A stretch of DNA of 64,000 bases from Pseudoflavonifractor phocaeensis (lineage in GTDB: Bacteria; Bacillota; Clostridia; Oscillospirales; Oscillospiraceae): contig NZ_JACLZC010000001.1 of the NCBI RefSeq assembly GCF_016901735.1, forward strand, positions 93,432 to 157,431, given 5' to 3'. The stretch's first letter is position 1. The number at the start of each line of letters is the position of its first letter. The translations under genes were made by a program, and so were the position numbers. This document shows positions 24,048 through 34,694 of this stretch, piece after piece. The notes under the pieces were generated by a model. The model was not told where the DNA came from. It saw only the letters and a program-made list of their open reading frames with translations, and did not search any database.

Positions 24048-24922
24048 ACGCATTGGAAGCCATCCTTCAGACCGAAAAACTCTCCCATATCTACTCCTCC
24101 GGTACACCCTTTGAGCACGGCGCTCTGGTGGACGTGGATTTTGCCGCCTATGAGGGGGAGTATCTGGGCATCATCGGCCACACCGGCTCGGGAAAGTCCA
24201 CCCTGATCCAGCACCTCAACGGCCTGCTCCAGCCCACCTCCGGCCGGGTGCTCTTCCAGGGGCAGGACATCTGGGCCAGCAAGGCCCGCACCCGCCAGAC
24301 CCGCTTCCAGGTGGGTCTGGTATTCCAGTATCCGGAATACCAGCTCTTTGAGGAGACGGTTTATCAGGACATCTCCTTCGGGCCCAAAAACATGGGCCTG
24401 GATGAACGGGAGATCGACCGCCGGGTGCGGCGGGCCGCTTCCTTCGTGGGCCTCACCGACGCCCAGCTGGAAAAGTCCCCCTTTGAGCTCTCCGGCGGAC
24501 AGAAGCGCCGGGTGGCCATTGCCGGCGTCATCGCCATGGAGCCCAAGGTTCTCATTCTGGATGAGCCCACCGCCGGACTGGACCCGGTGGGTGTGGAACA
24601 GATTTTGGGCAACATCCGGGACTATCACAAGGCCAACAACGCCACCATCATCCTGGTCTCCCACTCCATGGAGGAGATGGCCCGGACGGTGGACCGGCTG
24701 GTGGTCATCAACGACGGGCGCATCCCCTTTGAAGGCCCTCCCAGAGAGATCTTCCGCCACGGCGCCGAGCTGGAGGCCATGGGTTTGGGCGTCCCCCAGA
24801 TGACCCGGGTCTTTACCCGCCTCAAAGCCATGGGCGCCGACGTGGACCCGTCGGTCTACACCATCGCGCAGGCCAAGGAGGCCATCCTGAACGCCCTGGC
24901 CAAACGGAAAGGGGGAGCGTAA
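24044..24922 (+). CDS. ecfA2: ECF transporter ATPase EcfA2
   Basis: 292-residue partner ATPase of EcfA1. Walker A GHTGSGKST, Q-loop FQYPEYQLFEE, signature LSGGQKRRVAIAG and Walker B LILDEPTAGLDP are intact. The YPEYQLF loop is typical of EcfA2. The ATG overlaps the ecfA1 stop, and its TAA directly abuts the ecfT ATG, giving tight coupling. Confidence 0.94.
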   Translation: MNALEAILQTEKLSHIYSSGTPFEHGALVDVDFAAYEGEYLGIIGHTGSGKSTLIQHLNGLLQPTSGRVLFQGQDIWASKARTRQTRFQVGLVFQYPEYQLFEETVYQDISFGPKNMGLDEREIDRRVRRAASFVGLTDAQLEKSPFELSGGQKRRVAIAGVIAMEPKVLILDEPTAGLDPVGVEQILGNIRDYHKANNATIILVSHSMEEMARTVDRLVVINDGRIPFEGPPREIFRHGAELEAMGLGVPQMTRVFTRLKAMGADVDPSVYTIAQAKEAILNALAKRKGGA

Positions 24923-25735
24923 ATGGCCCTCAAAGACATTACCCTCGGCCAGTATTTCCCCGGAAACAGCATCCTCCACCGGCTGGACCCCAGGACCAAG
25001 CTCCTGCTGACGGTGGCCTATATCGCCGCACTCTTCCTGGCCGGCGGTACGGCGGCCTATCTCCTGCTGCTGGCGGTGCTGGGGGCCGCCATCGCCGTTT
25101 CCCATGTGGGCATCCGGTCCATTCTGCGGGGGATGCGGCCGGTGGTGGTCATCGTGGTCCTCACCGGTGTGCTCAACCTCTTCTATACCCCCGGCGAGGG
25201 GGACCCGCTGGTCCGGTTCTGGGTGTTCCGCATCTACGCCGAGGGCATCTATGCCGCCATTTTTATGGTGCTGCGCATCCTGATGCTCATTACCTGCACC
25301 TTCCTGCTCACCTACACCACCTCCCCCATCCGCCTCACCGACGGACTGGAGAATCTGATGGGGCCCCTGAAAAAGCTGGGCGCGCCCGTCCATGAGCTGG
25401 CCATGATGATGTCTATCGCCCTGCGCTTTATTCCCACCCTCATCGAGGAGACCGACAAGATCATGTCCGCCCAGAAGGCCAGAGGCGCCGACTTCGACAC
25501 GGGCAATCTGGTCCAGAAGGCCCAGGCCCTGGTGCCGCTGCTGGTCCCCCTCTTTATCTCCGCCTTCCGCCGGGCCGACGAGCTGGCCGTGGCCATGGAG
25601 TGCCGCTGCTACCATGGCGGCGAGGGCCGGACCCGTCTGCGTCAGCTCCGCTACGGCCGAAACGACGTGCTCTTTCTGCTGGGCGGCGCGGCGCTGGTGG
25701 CGCTGGTGGCGGCGCTGGGCTTCTTCGGGCTGTGA
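24923..25735 (+). CDS. ecfT: ECF transporter transmembrane subunit EcfT
   Basis: 270-residue membrane protein that couples the EcfA ATPases to exchangeable S components. It begins with the family-typical GQYFPGNSILHRLDPRTKLL, has four to five membrane segments, and carries the two Ala-Arg-Gly-type coupling motifs (SAQKARGAD near residue 182 and MECRCYHGGEGRTR near 226; the second is less canonical). It starts immediately after ecfA2. Confidence 0.93.
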   Translation: MALKDITLGQYFPGNSILHRLDPRTKLLLTVAYIAALFLAGGTAAYLLLLAVLGAAIAVSHVGIRSILRGMRPVVVIVVLTGVLNLFYTPGEGDPLVRFWVFRIYAEGIYAAIFMVLRILMLITCTFLLTYTTSPIRLTDGLENLMGPLKKLGAPVHELAMMMSIALRFIPTLIEETDKIMSAQKARGADFDTGNLVQKAQALVPLLVPLFISAFRRADELAVAMECRCYHGGEGRTRLRQLRYGRNDVLFLLGGAALVALVAALGFFGL

Positions 25736-25844
25736 CCCGGGGCGTTCCGCCCTCCCTTTTATCAAATCTTAATCCCATCTTAAACCACCGGCGCGGACGG
25801 ATATGGTATGATAACCCCATACCCCGCCCCGCCCAGGAGAATCC

Positions 25845-26627
25845 ATGAGAAGAAATATCGCCTTACAATTGATGTATGTGGGCACTGCCTACCACGGCTG
25901 GCAGGTTCAGAAAACCATTGCTACGGTGGCGGAGACCCTGGAAAAGGCTCTGTCCACCGTGGTCTGTCATCCGGTGAAATGCACCGGGGCCGGACGGACC
26001 GACGCCGGCGTCCATGCGGAGGCCTATATCGCCAATTTCTATACCGATTCGGCCATCCCAGCCGACCGCATCCCCCTGGCGGTCAACACCCGCCTTCCGG
26101 ACGACATCGTGGTGGTGGCCGCCTGGGACGTGCCCCAGTCCTTCAACGCCATTGGCTCCTGCCTGAAAAAGGAATACACCTATCGGATCTACAACTCCCG
26201 CATCCGCAACGCCTTTTTTGTGGACCGGGCCTGGTTTTATCCCAAGCCGCTGGACGCGGAGGTGATGAACCGGGCCGCCTCCCACTTTGTGGGCACCCAT
26301 GACTTTGCCGCCGTCCGCTCGGTGGGCACCGACGTGCGCTCCACCGTGCGCACCGTCCACTATTTTGACATCTCCCGCCGGGGCGATGTCATCACCTGCC
26401 GGGTGTGCGCCGACGGCTTCCTTTATAACATGGTGCGGGCTATGGTGGGTACCTGCGTCTATGCCGCCGAGGGCAAATTCGGCCCCGACGACATCCCCTC
26501 TATTTTGGAGGGAAAGTGCCGGACCGACGCCGGCCCCACCGTGCCGCCGGGCGGGCTCTACATGACCCGCCTTTGGTATCCGGAGGAAACGCTGGGGGAA
26601 ATCGTCCCCCTCCTCTCCCCCTTTTGA
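25845..26627 (+). CDS. truA: tRNA pseudouridine synthase A (TruA)
   Basis: 260-residue enzyme making pseudouridine at positions 38-40 of the tRNA anticodon stem-loop. The catalytic Asp lies in CTGAGRTDAGVHAEAY (near residue 52). LRYVGTAYHGWQ-like start (LMYVGTAYHGWQVQ) and RMVRAMVG-like (YNMVRAMVGTCV) motifs fit the family. Ribosome site AGGAGA precedes the ATG. ecfA1-ecfA2-ecfT-truA is a conserved Bacillota gene order. Confidence 0.94.
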   Translation: MRRNIALQLMYVGTAYHGWQVQKTIATVAETLEKALSTVVCHPVKCTGAGRTDAGVHAEAYIANFYTDSAIPADRIPLAVNTRLPDDIVVVAAWDVPQSFNAIGSCLKKEYTYRIYNSRIRNAFFVDRAWFYPKPLDAEVMNRAASHFVGTHDFAAVRSVGTDVRSTVRTVHYFDISRRGDVITCRVCADGFLYNMVRAMVGTCVYAAEGKFGPDDIPSILEGKCRTDAGPTVPPGGLYMTRLWYPEETLGEIVPLLSPF

Positions 26628-26648
26628 TCCGTACGCTGGGAGGCTTTT

Positions 26649-27848
26649 ATGGAACAGCTGGACGCCAAGAAAAAAGCAGTCAAAAAACCACTGAAAAAAA
26701 CCACCAACCCCTTTTTCCGCTTCCTCGCCTTTCTGGTGACGGTGGCGCTGGTGCTGGGCGCGGTGTTTTTGGTGGTCAACCGGGATATCTTTAATCTGGA
26801 CGGACTGCGCCGCTGGTTTGCCTACCGCAGCATCCGCCGCAGCGACACCGGTCAGGCCGACTCCTTCTCCTACGACGGCGGCTCCTCCAGCAGCTTCGCC
26901 TCCCTGAACGGCGGCTTACTGGTCTGCGCCAACAACAGCATCCGCCTCTATGACGGAAGCGGAACAGTCTATTTCAACGAGCCGGTCTCCATGGAAAACC
27001 CCGTGGTGGACTGCACCGACTCCGCCGCGCTGGTCTACGACGCCGGCGGGACCAACCTGTCCCTTCTGTACGGCGAGGAGTCCTATTTTACCCTCTCTTT
27101 GGAAGAGGGGGGCCGCATCCTCTCCGCCCGGCTCAACGACGCCGGCTGGATGACCGTTACCACCCAGGAGAGCGGCTATAAAGGCGTGGTCACCATCTAC
27201 AACGACCAGCAGGAGCCGGTGATGCGGGTCAACCTGTCCAGCCGCTTCGTCACCGACGCCATCCTCTCCCAGGACTGTCAGACCGTGGCGCTGGCCACAG
27301 CCGGCATCAGCGACGCCGCCTATGAGAGCCGGCTGGACTTCTATGACATCAACCACAGCGCCGACGATCCCGAGCCGGACAACACCCTCTCTCTGGGGGA
27401 CCAGGTGTGCCTGGACCTGCGCTGGACCGACGACGGCATCTGGGTGCTGGGCGACAGCACCCTCTCCCTGGTCAGCGGCAGCGGAGCGCTGAAGTGCAAG
27501 TATGTCTTTTCCGGCCGCTATCTGAAGAACTTTACCCTGGACGGAGACGGCTACGCCGTGCTGCTGCTGGGCAAGTACCGGGCGGGCAGCGAGGCCCAGC
27601 TGGTGGTAATCAACACCGCCGGCGAGGCGTCCGCCGCATTGACCGTCAACGAACAGATCTTCGCCTTATCCGCCGCGGGACGGTATATTGCCGTCCTGCG
27701 CTCGGGAAATCTGGAGATCTACACCTCGTCTCTGGACCTCTACCGCACCCTGGAGACCACCCAGGGCGCCCGGCAGGTCCTCCAGCGGGCCGACGGCTCC
27801 ACCATGCTCATCAACGCCAATACCGCCCATCTCTATGTACCCAACTGA
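26649..27848 (+). CDS. Membrane-anchored beta-propeller-like protein (DUF5711-like)
   Basis: 399 residues. A Lys-rich start (about 1-20) is followed by one membrane segment (about 25-46), then an extracellular portion made of repeated beta-strand blocks with Gly-Asp turns, consistent with a propeller. It resembles proteins annotated DUF5711 in Oscillospiraceae. No catalytic motif is evident. GGGAGG precedes the ATG. It sits between truA and cvpA in one transcription direction, with 15 bases to cvpA. Its role in the cell envelope is unknown. Confidence 0.6.
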   Translation: MEQLDAKKKAVKKPLKKTTNPFFRFLAFLVTVALVLGAVFLVVNRDIFNLDGLRRWFAYRSIRRSDTGQADSFSYDGGSSSSFASLNGGLLVCANNSIRLYDGSGTVYFNEPVSMENPVVDCTDSAALVYDAGGTNLSLLYGEESYFTLSLEEGGRILSARLNDAGWMTVTTQESGYKGVVTIYNDQQEPVMRVNLSSRFVTDAILSQDCQTVALATAGISDAAYESRLDFYDINHSADDPEPDNTLSLGDQVCLDLRWTDDGIWVLGDSTLSLVSGSGALKCKYVFSGRYLKNFTLDGDGYAVLLLGKYRAGSEAQLVVINTAGEASAALTVNEQIFALSAAGRYIAVLRSGNLEIYTSSLDLYRTLETTQGARQVLQRADGSTMLINANTAHLYVPN

Positions 27849-27863
27849 AAACGGAGGTTATCC

Positions 27864-28583
27864 ATGTCCTATCTTCTCTTAGACCTGCTGGTCCTGGCCG
27901 TGATCGCTTTGTTCGTGTGGCGGGGCGCCGCAAAGGGCTTCGCCCTGTCTCTGTGCGGGCTGCTGGCCTTCGCGGTGGCCTTCGGCGGCGCGTCCGTCGC
28001 CAGCCGTACCCTCTCCCCTGCCGTGGCCCAGGCGCTGGAGCCCAGATTTGCCGCCGCCATCGGGGAGCAGCTGAACCAGGCCATTCAGAATGCGCCCTAC
28101 CTCACCGAACAGGGGGGCGTGGCCACGCTGCCGGAGGAGGTGCCGGTCTCCGGCGTGCTGGACGTGCTGCGGGAGCTGGGCGTCTATGAGGACCTGATCC
28201 AGACCATCGACCAGGCCGTGGAGCAGGGGATGACCACCGCCGCCGCCAATGCCGCCGCCGCGGCTGCCGCGGCCGTTGCCCAGTCGGTGGCCTACCGCCT
28301 GATTTTTGTGGTCTCCTTTGCCCTGATTATGGCGGCGTGGACCCTGCTGAGCCGGGCCCTCAATCTGGTGGCCAAGCTGCCCGGCCTCCGGTTCCTCAAC
28401 AAAACCGCCGGCGCGCTGGTGGGCCTGGTGAAAGCGGCCCTGATCCTTTTCCTGGCCGGCTGGGTCATCCAGTGCATGGGAAATGTGATCCCAGAAGAGA
28501 CGGTCCAACAGACCGTCCTGCTCCGCTTTTTCCTGGAAAATACCCCCCTCTCCCTTTTGGCCGCTGCGACCGCCATGGTCTGA
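27864..28583 (+). CDS. CvpA family membrane protein
   Basis: 239-residue protein with the CvpA-type start (LLLDLLVLAVIALFVWRGAAKGF), three or four membrane segments and an Ala-rich mid-section (about 125-145). In other bacteria CvpA is linked to colicin V export and envelope homeostasis; the molecular function is not settled. GGAGG precedes the ATG. The gene lies between the DUF5711-like gene and the CDP-alcohol phosphatidyltransferase gene. Confidence 0.8.
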   Translation: MSYLLLDLLVLAVIALFVWRGAAKGFALSLCGLLAFAVAFGGASVASRTLSPAVAQALEPRFAAAIGEQLNQAIQNAPYLTEQGGVATLPEEVPVSGVLDVLRELGVYEDLIQTIDQAVEQGMTTAAANAAAAAAAAVAQSVAYRLIFVVSFALIMAAWTLLSRALNLVAKLPGLRFLNKTAGALVGLVKAALILFLAGWVIQCMGNVIPEETVQQTVLLRFFLENTPLSLLAAATAMV

Positions 28584-28617
28584 GCCGCTTTTATTTCCGT
28601 CCTTTGAGGTGTTTGTC

Positions 28618-29160
28618 ATGAATCTGCCCAATCTGCTTTCTCTCCTCCGCCTGGTCATGGTCCCGGTCTTTGCGATGGTCTTTTTCCGGGATGACCCCAA
28701 CGCCCACTATTGGGCCGCCGGCGTCTATGCCCTGGCGTTCTTTACCGACATTGCAGACGGCTGGATCGCCCGGCACTTCAACCAAATCACCCGGCTGGGT
28801 CGTATCCTGGACCCTCTGGCCGATAAGCTGATGACCCTTACCGTGATCCTCTGCATTACCATCGCCGGCATCATCCCGGTCTGGGCGGTGGTGGTGTTCT
28901 TCCTCAAGGAACTGCTCATGGGGATCGGCGCGCTGGTCATGTACCGCCGGATGGATGATGTCATCTCCTCCAACTGGCTGGGCAAGGCTTCCACGGGCGG
29001 TTTCTTTGTGGTCTGCGCCGCGCTGGTCCTCTTCCCCCAGATCCCGTCAACCTGGGCCACCGTGCTCATCTCCTGCGCCCTGGCGCTGACCATCGCGGCT
29101 TTGATCAGCTATGTGGTGCAGTATCTTCAGGTCTGCTCCCACAAGCGGGAGCTTCCCTGA
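28618..29160 (+). CDS. CDP-alcohol phosphatidyltransferase (PgsA-like)
   Basis: 180-residue integral membrane enzyme, probably CDP-diacylglycerol-glycerol-3-phosphate 3-phosphatidyltransferase, the first committed step to phosphatidylglycerol. The family motif DG-x2-AR-x8-G-x3-D-x3-D is intact in TDIADGWIARHFNQ followed by GRILDPLADK. NLPNLLSLLRL is the usual N-terminus. ATG 28618 behind GAGG is preferred over a GTG three codons earlier. Another CDP-alcohol transferase specificity is possible. Confidence 0.85.
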   Translation: MNLPNLLSLLRLVMVPVFAMVFFRDDPNAHYWAAGVYALAFFTDIADGWIARHFNQITRLGRILDPLADKLMTLTVILCITIAGIIPVWAVVVFFLKELLMGIGALVMYRRMDDVISSNWLGKASTGGFFVVCAALVLFPQIPSTWATVLISCALALTIAALISYVVQYLQVCSHKRELP

Positions 29161-29191
29161 AGCCCCCGTTCTTTTTCCCTGAGAAATTCAT

Positions 29192-29274
29192 AACCAGTTC
29201 ATATTTACTGGTTATAATCATACTTCCGGAGCGGGCATATCCCCTCCAGGCACGGCGCACGCGAGACGCCGTGC
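29192..29274 (+). promoter_or_regulatory. clpC-like gene control region: -10 box, operator-like dyad and leader hairpin
   Basis: AACCAGT (29192-29198) and ACTGGTT (29207-29213) form a perfect 7-bp dyad that runs into a consensus TATAAT (29213-29218), a good place for a repressor. It matches neither CIRCE nor CtsR boxes. In the leader, GCACGGCG (29250-29257) and CGCCGTGC (29267-29274) form a hairpin ending 3 bases before the AAAGGAG ribosome site. Confidence 0.5.
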
Positions 29275-29294
29275 GGCAAAGGAGTTGAAACCGT

Positions 29295-31814
<2,520 letters not shown>

Positions 31815-31824
31815 CGTCAAAAAA

Positions 31825-31866
31825 GAAGCGAGGTCAGGACTGGTTCCTGACCTCGCTTCAGCTTTG
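31825..31866 (+). terminator. Terminator of the clpC-like gene
   Basis: A perfect 15-bp stem (31825-31839 with 31845-31859) around a 5-base loop, followed by AGCTTT. An A-run precedes it. Confidence 0.85.
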
Positions 31867-31970
31867 CAAAAAAGTCTCTTATCTCCTGTCAAAGTGCAAG
31901 TGTCCTGCGGAAAAGATGTAAATTGCCGCAGAATCGTTTTTCGATTCCCCGCCGGAACGGCCCTACGCGG

Positions 31971-32050
31971 GCGGCGCCAGGCCCTTTTCCCAAAAAGGGC
32001 CTGGACCAAAAGGGGCAGAAGGGGGGATACCCCCCTTCTGCACTTCCCCC
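31971..32050 (+). repeat. About 80-bp dispersed repeat, copy 1
   Basis: Starts CCCTACGCGGGCGGCGCC and contains the hairpin CAGGCCCTTTTCCC/GGGCCTG, then a G-run/C-run hairpin. The first 57 bases differ from the copy at 56695 at only two positions; the second hairpin keeps its pairing with different sequence. Confidence 0.75.
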
Positions 32051-32193
32051 AGGTGCCGCAGCGTTAAGAAAATGTGTCGGTGACATATTTTTAGCGTAGG
32101 CCGCAGCGGCTATGCCGCGAGGAAGAAACCCTGTTCATCGTTCCCCTTTACCCGCAGGTGACTCCCCACCCACATCACCCAAACGCCCTACCT

Positions 32194-32221
32194 CGTAGGG
32201 GCGACCCTTGTGGTCGCCCGC
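32194..32221 (-). repeat. Dispersed palindromic repeat, copy 3
   Basis: Reverse orientation of the unit at 4881-4911 (CGTAGGGGCGACC, then GGTCGCCCGC). The 26-base core is identical to that copy. Confidence 0.65.
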
Positions 32222-32248
32222 TTCCATGCTGCGGCAGTCTGTGGCATG

Positions 32249-34072
32249 CTACTCCTCCGGGGCGGCGGTCTGAGACGTTCCCAAGTCTGCGGCCGTCCAG
32301 GTGTCTCCCTTGTCGTGGGAGGTCATACGCCACCCGCCGCTGTCGCTGATAAACGCCAGCATCTCCACCGTCTCGCCGGTTACGGTGATCTGCTCCACCT
32401 GGGCCAGCGGGTCCGGCATGATGATCTCCACCCAGTTCTGCCCGCCGTCGGTTGTGATGAGACAGGGCGCGTTATCAAAGCGCTGCCCGCACAAAATCAG
32501 CCGGTCCTCGTCCACAAAGCCCACGCAGCTGAGAGAAAAGGTTATTGCCTCCGGCTTGGTCCGCTCGACCCAGGTTTCCCCGCCGTCCTGAGTGCGGTAG
32601 ACGTAGCTGTCCGCGTGGGCCACCCCCATACCGTAGGTGACCGTCAGCCAGCCCACCGTGTCCGACATCATCCGGCCGCGGAAAGTCCCGGTATCCGGCA
32701 GGATGTCCGCCTCGTTCCGCCCGCCCACATCCTGTCGGCTCCATTCCGCCGGAACCGGGATGGGCTGGCCGCTCAGCGCGGTCCAGCTTCCCTGCCGGAA
32801 AACATAGGGCAGGCCGTCCCGGACCGTGAGTTCCCCCTCCGTACCGGCGAGATAGGGCAAAAGGTTGATGCTCCGCTCCTCCTCCCCCGCCCATACGTCC
32901 ATGGTGAGCTCCGTCAGAGCCGCCGCCGTCTCCCGGTCCATGGCAAAGGAATAGGTTTCACCGGGGGTCCAGTCCGTGCCGTCCAGGTAGTGGAGGCTCA
33001 TGCCGCCCACCCCGTCGGCCTCCATGCGGCCGGAAATCAGAAGGTTCCACCCCTCCTCCCCCTCCGGCAGGGTAAAGGAGAGCGCCGCCCCGTCATAGGC
33101 GATGGTCGCTTGCAGGGCGTCCAGAGGATCATCCTTTCCCTGCCGGGGCTGACAGGCCACCAGAAGGCCCGCCAGAAGGGTACAGAGAAGCACCAGCGCC
33201 AACAAGGCGCGGCTGTTTTTCTTGTGGGCGAAGAGATTGGAAAGCCGCTTTTTCAGCTCGGCCGCGCTGCCCCCGAAGCGGGTGGACAGAGCCGGACCGG
33301 GTTCCGCCGCCGCCATGGTGAGCAGCAGCTCCCCATATTGCCGCCGGAAGGCTCCGTCCCGCCCACGCAAAGCGTCGTCGTCACAGCACAGCTCCAGATT
33401 CCGCCCCGCCGCACGGCTGAGCCACCAGGCCAGCGGATTGAACCAGTGCAAATCCGTCACCCACAGCAAAAGGGCTTTATAGGCCACGTCATGCCGCTTG
33501 ATGTGGCACAGCTCATGACACAGCGCCGCCGCCCGTTCCCCCTCGGTCAGGGCTTGGGGGAGGAAAATCACCGGTCGGAACAGTCCCACCACCATGGGAC
33601 TTTTTATTCCGGAATGAAGAAAGACCGGCGTTTTTCCCGCCTGCCCCGCGCCTTCCGCGCCCCGTAGAAGGGACCGGCGGGCCAGCAGGTAGCCGGCGGT
33701 CCGAACCGCCAGCAGTCCCGCCGCTCCCACCGCCCAGACCAGCGCCCCCAGCTGGGTGACGGTTACGGTGGTTCGCGCTTTGCCGGCAGAGGGGGACGGG
33801 TCAGACCGGGTCTCCGTCTCCTGCTTTGGCAGCGGGTCCGGCGGGACAACGGGGACCGACAGGGTTTGGCCGGGCGCCGTCACGATGAGGACCGGCTCCG
33901 GAAGGCTCACATCCACGGGAAGCGCCAGGCGGAGGGCCAGCACCAGAAAAAGGGCCCACAAGGTCCTGGCGGCGTACCGGTTTTGGAGCCGGCCCGACAG
34001 GAGCAGCACCGGCAGCAGCACCGCCGATGTGGTCAGAGAGGTAAAGACGGTTTGGAGAAAAAGGGCCTCCAT
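32249..34072 (-). CDS. M56 (BlaR1-like) membrane metallopeptidase with Asp-box C-terminal sensor
   Basis: About 607 residues. The N-terminal half has membrane segments and the M56 zinc-protease motif HELCH in ALCHELCHIKRHD. After another membrane segment (LLALVLLCTLLAGLLVA, about 296-312) an extracellular half of about 290 residues follows. It is not a penicillin-binding domain: it carries three Asp-box/BNR-like repeats (TQDGGETW, TTDGGQNW, SHDKGDTW), hinting at a beta-propeller sensor. The start overlaps the blaI stop (ATG 34072; a GTG at 34075 is also possible), the classic BlaI-BlaR1 arrangement. The protease probably cleaves or inactivates the repressor on a signal that is not obviously a beta-lactam. 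Confidence 0.82.
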   Translation of the reverse strand: MEALFLQTVFTSLTTSAVLLPVLLLSGRLQNRYAARTLWALFLVLALRLALPVDVSLPEPVLIVTAPGQTLSVPVVPPDPLPKQETETRSDPSPSAGKARTTVTVTQLGALVWAVGAAGLLAVRTAGYLLARRSLLRGAEGAGQAGKTPVFLHSGIKSPMVVGLFRPVIFLPQALTEGERAAALCHELCHIKRHDVAYKALLLWVTDLHWFNPLAWWLSRAAGRNLELCCDDDALRGRDGAFRRQYGELLLTMAAAEPGPALSTRFGGSAAELKKRLSNLFAHKKNSRALLALVLLCTLLAGLLVACQPRQGKDDPLDALQATIAYDGAALSFTLPEGEEGWNLLISGRMEADGVGGMSLHYLDGTDWTPGETYSFAMDRETAAALTELTMDVWAGEEERSINLLPYLAGTEGELTVRDGLPYVFRQGSWTALSGQPIPVPAEWSRQDVGGRNEADILPDTGTFRGRMMSDTVGWLTVTYGMGVAHADSYVYRTQDGGETWVERTKPEAITFSLSCVGFVDEDRLILCGQRFDNAPCLITTDGGQNWVEIIMPDPLAQVEQITVTGETVEMLAFISDSGGWRMTSHDKGDTWTAADLGTSQTAAPEE

Positions 34073-34455
34073 CACTCCCCCTCCTTCCGCTCCAGCTCCT
34101 CCAGATAGGCCCGCAGTTCGGCCACTTCGTTCCGGTCCAGACCGCCGCCGTCGTAGAGAGAGGCGGCAAACCGCTTCAAAGACCCCTGGTAGAGCTTGCC
34201 CAGAATGCTGCGGCTCTCCTGCCGCTCATAGGCCGCCCGGCTCACCAACGGCGTGTAGCGGTTCACCTTCCCCACCTTTTCGCAGCGGAGAAAGCCCTTC
34301 TCCTCCAGCCGCTTGAGATAGCTGTGGAGGGCGCTGGCCGTCAGCGGACGCTCCAGCCGCTCCAAAATCGCCGGGGCCGTGGCCCCCTCCCCCAGTCCCC
34401 ACACCGCCAGCATGAGATCCAGCTCCGATTCGGGCAAACGCTGCTTCTCTTTCAC
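34072..34455 (-). CDS. BlaI/MecI-family winged-helix repressor
   Basis: 127-residue dimeric repressor. The winged helix spans about residues 6-75 (PESELDLMLAVWGLG, then ALHSYLKRLEEKGFL, then VGKVNRYTPLV), with a helical dimerisation tail. The start is a GTG at 34455 behind AAAGGAGG. Two 12-bp dyads directly upstream are likely its own operators. It overlaps the M56 gene and should be inactivated by it. Confidence 0.87.
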   Translation of the reverse strand: MKEKQRLPESELDLMLAVWGLGEGATAPAILERLERPLTASALHSYLKRLEEKGFLRCEKVGKVNRYTPLVSRAAYERQESRSILGKLYQGSLKRFAASLYDGGGLDRNEVAELRAYLEELERKEGE

Positions 34456-34477
34456 GGATGTTTCCTCCTTTCATTTT

Positions 34478-34512
34478 CTGCTTTTGCAGATATTTATATT
34501 CTACATTTGCAG
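34478..34512 (-). promoter_or_regulatory. Twin BlaI-type operators and -10 region
   Basis: Two 12-bp dyads, CTGCTTTTGCAG (34478-34489) and CTACATTTGCAG (34501-34512), lie 23 bases centre to centre and flank an AT-rich TATAAATA stretch likely to be the -10 box on the minus strand. The spacing places both on one DNA face, suiting cooperative repressor binding. Confidence 0.65.
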
Positions 34513-34583
34513 AAGTTCCTCTGTCAACTGGCATTTGGGACAAATTTCCTTCATATCTTTTGTGCGAAAGGATGTGGTTTTCC

Positions 34584-34694
34584 GTGGCAAAACAAAACAC
34601 GATGCACTGCAAGCAGCATTTTCAGGGCAAGGAGCCGGACAGGGACCGCTTTACCCGGCTGTGGGCGGAGCTGATCCGGCGGCGGGGCCAGTGA
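34584..34694 (+). CDS. 36-residue basic peptide coupled to serine recombinase 2
   Basis: From GTG 34584 (AAAGGA 11 bases upstream) the frame gives a short Lys/Arg-rich peptide with NTMHCKQHFQGKEPDRDRF and LWAELIRRRGQ. An ATG at 34572 would add four residues but sits on the ribosome site. Its TGA overlaps the GTG start of recombinase 2 in GTGA. The tight overlap argues that it is translated, as a leader or as a small recombinase accessory protein. No family was recognised. Confidence 0.45.
   Translation: MAKQNTMHCKQHFQGKEPDRDRFTRLWAELIRRRGQ

Larger units (their letters stand above)
31867..32248. other. Intergenic region with repeats, clpC-like / M56
   Basis: No gene is supported in this 380-base stretch. 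It holds a copy of a repeat found again at 56695-56787 (31971-32050), a TGTCGGTGACA dyad near 32073-32083, and a copy of the small palindrome (32194-32221). Confidence 0.6.

Noticed and set aside
29161..29294. CIRCE or CtsR box before the clpC-like gene
   Set aside because: The dyad AACCAGT/ACTGGTT matches neither consensus.
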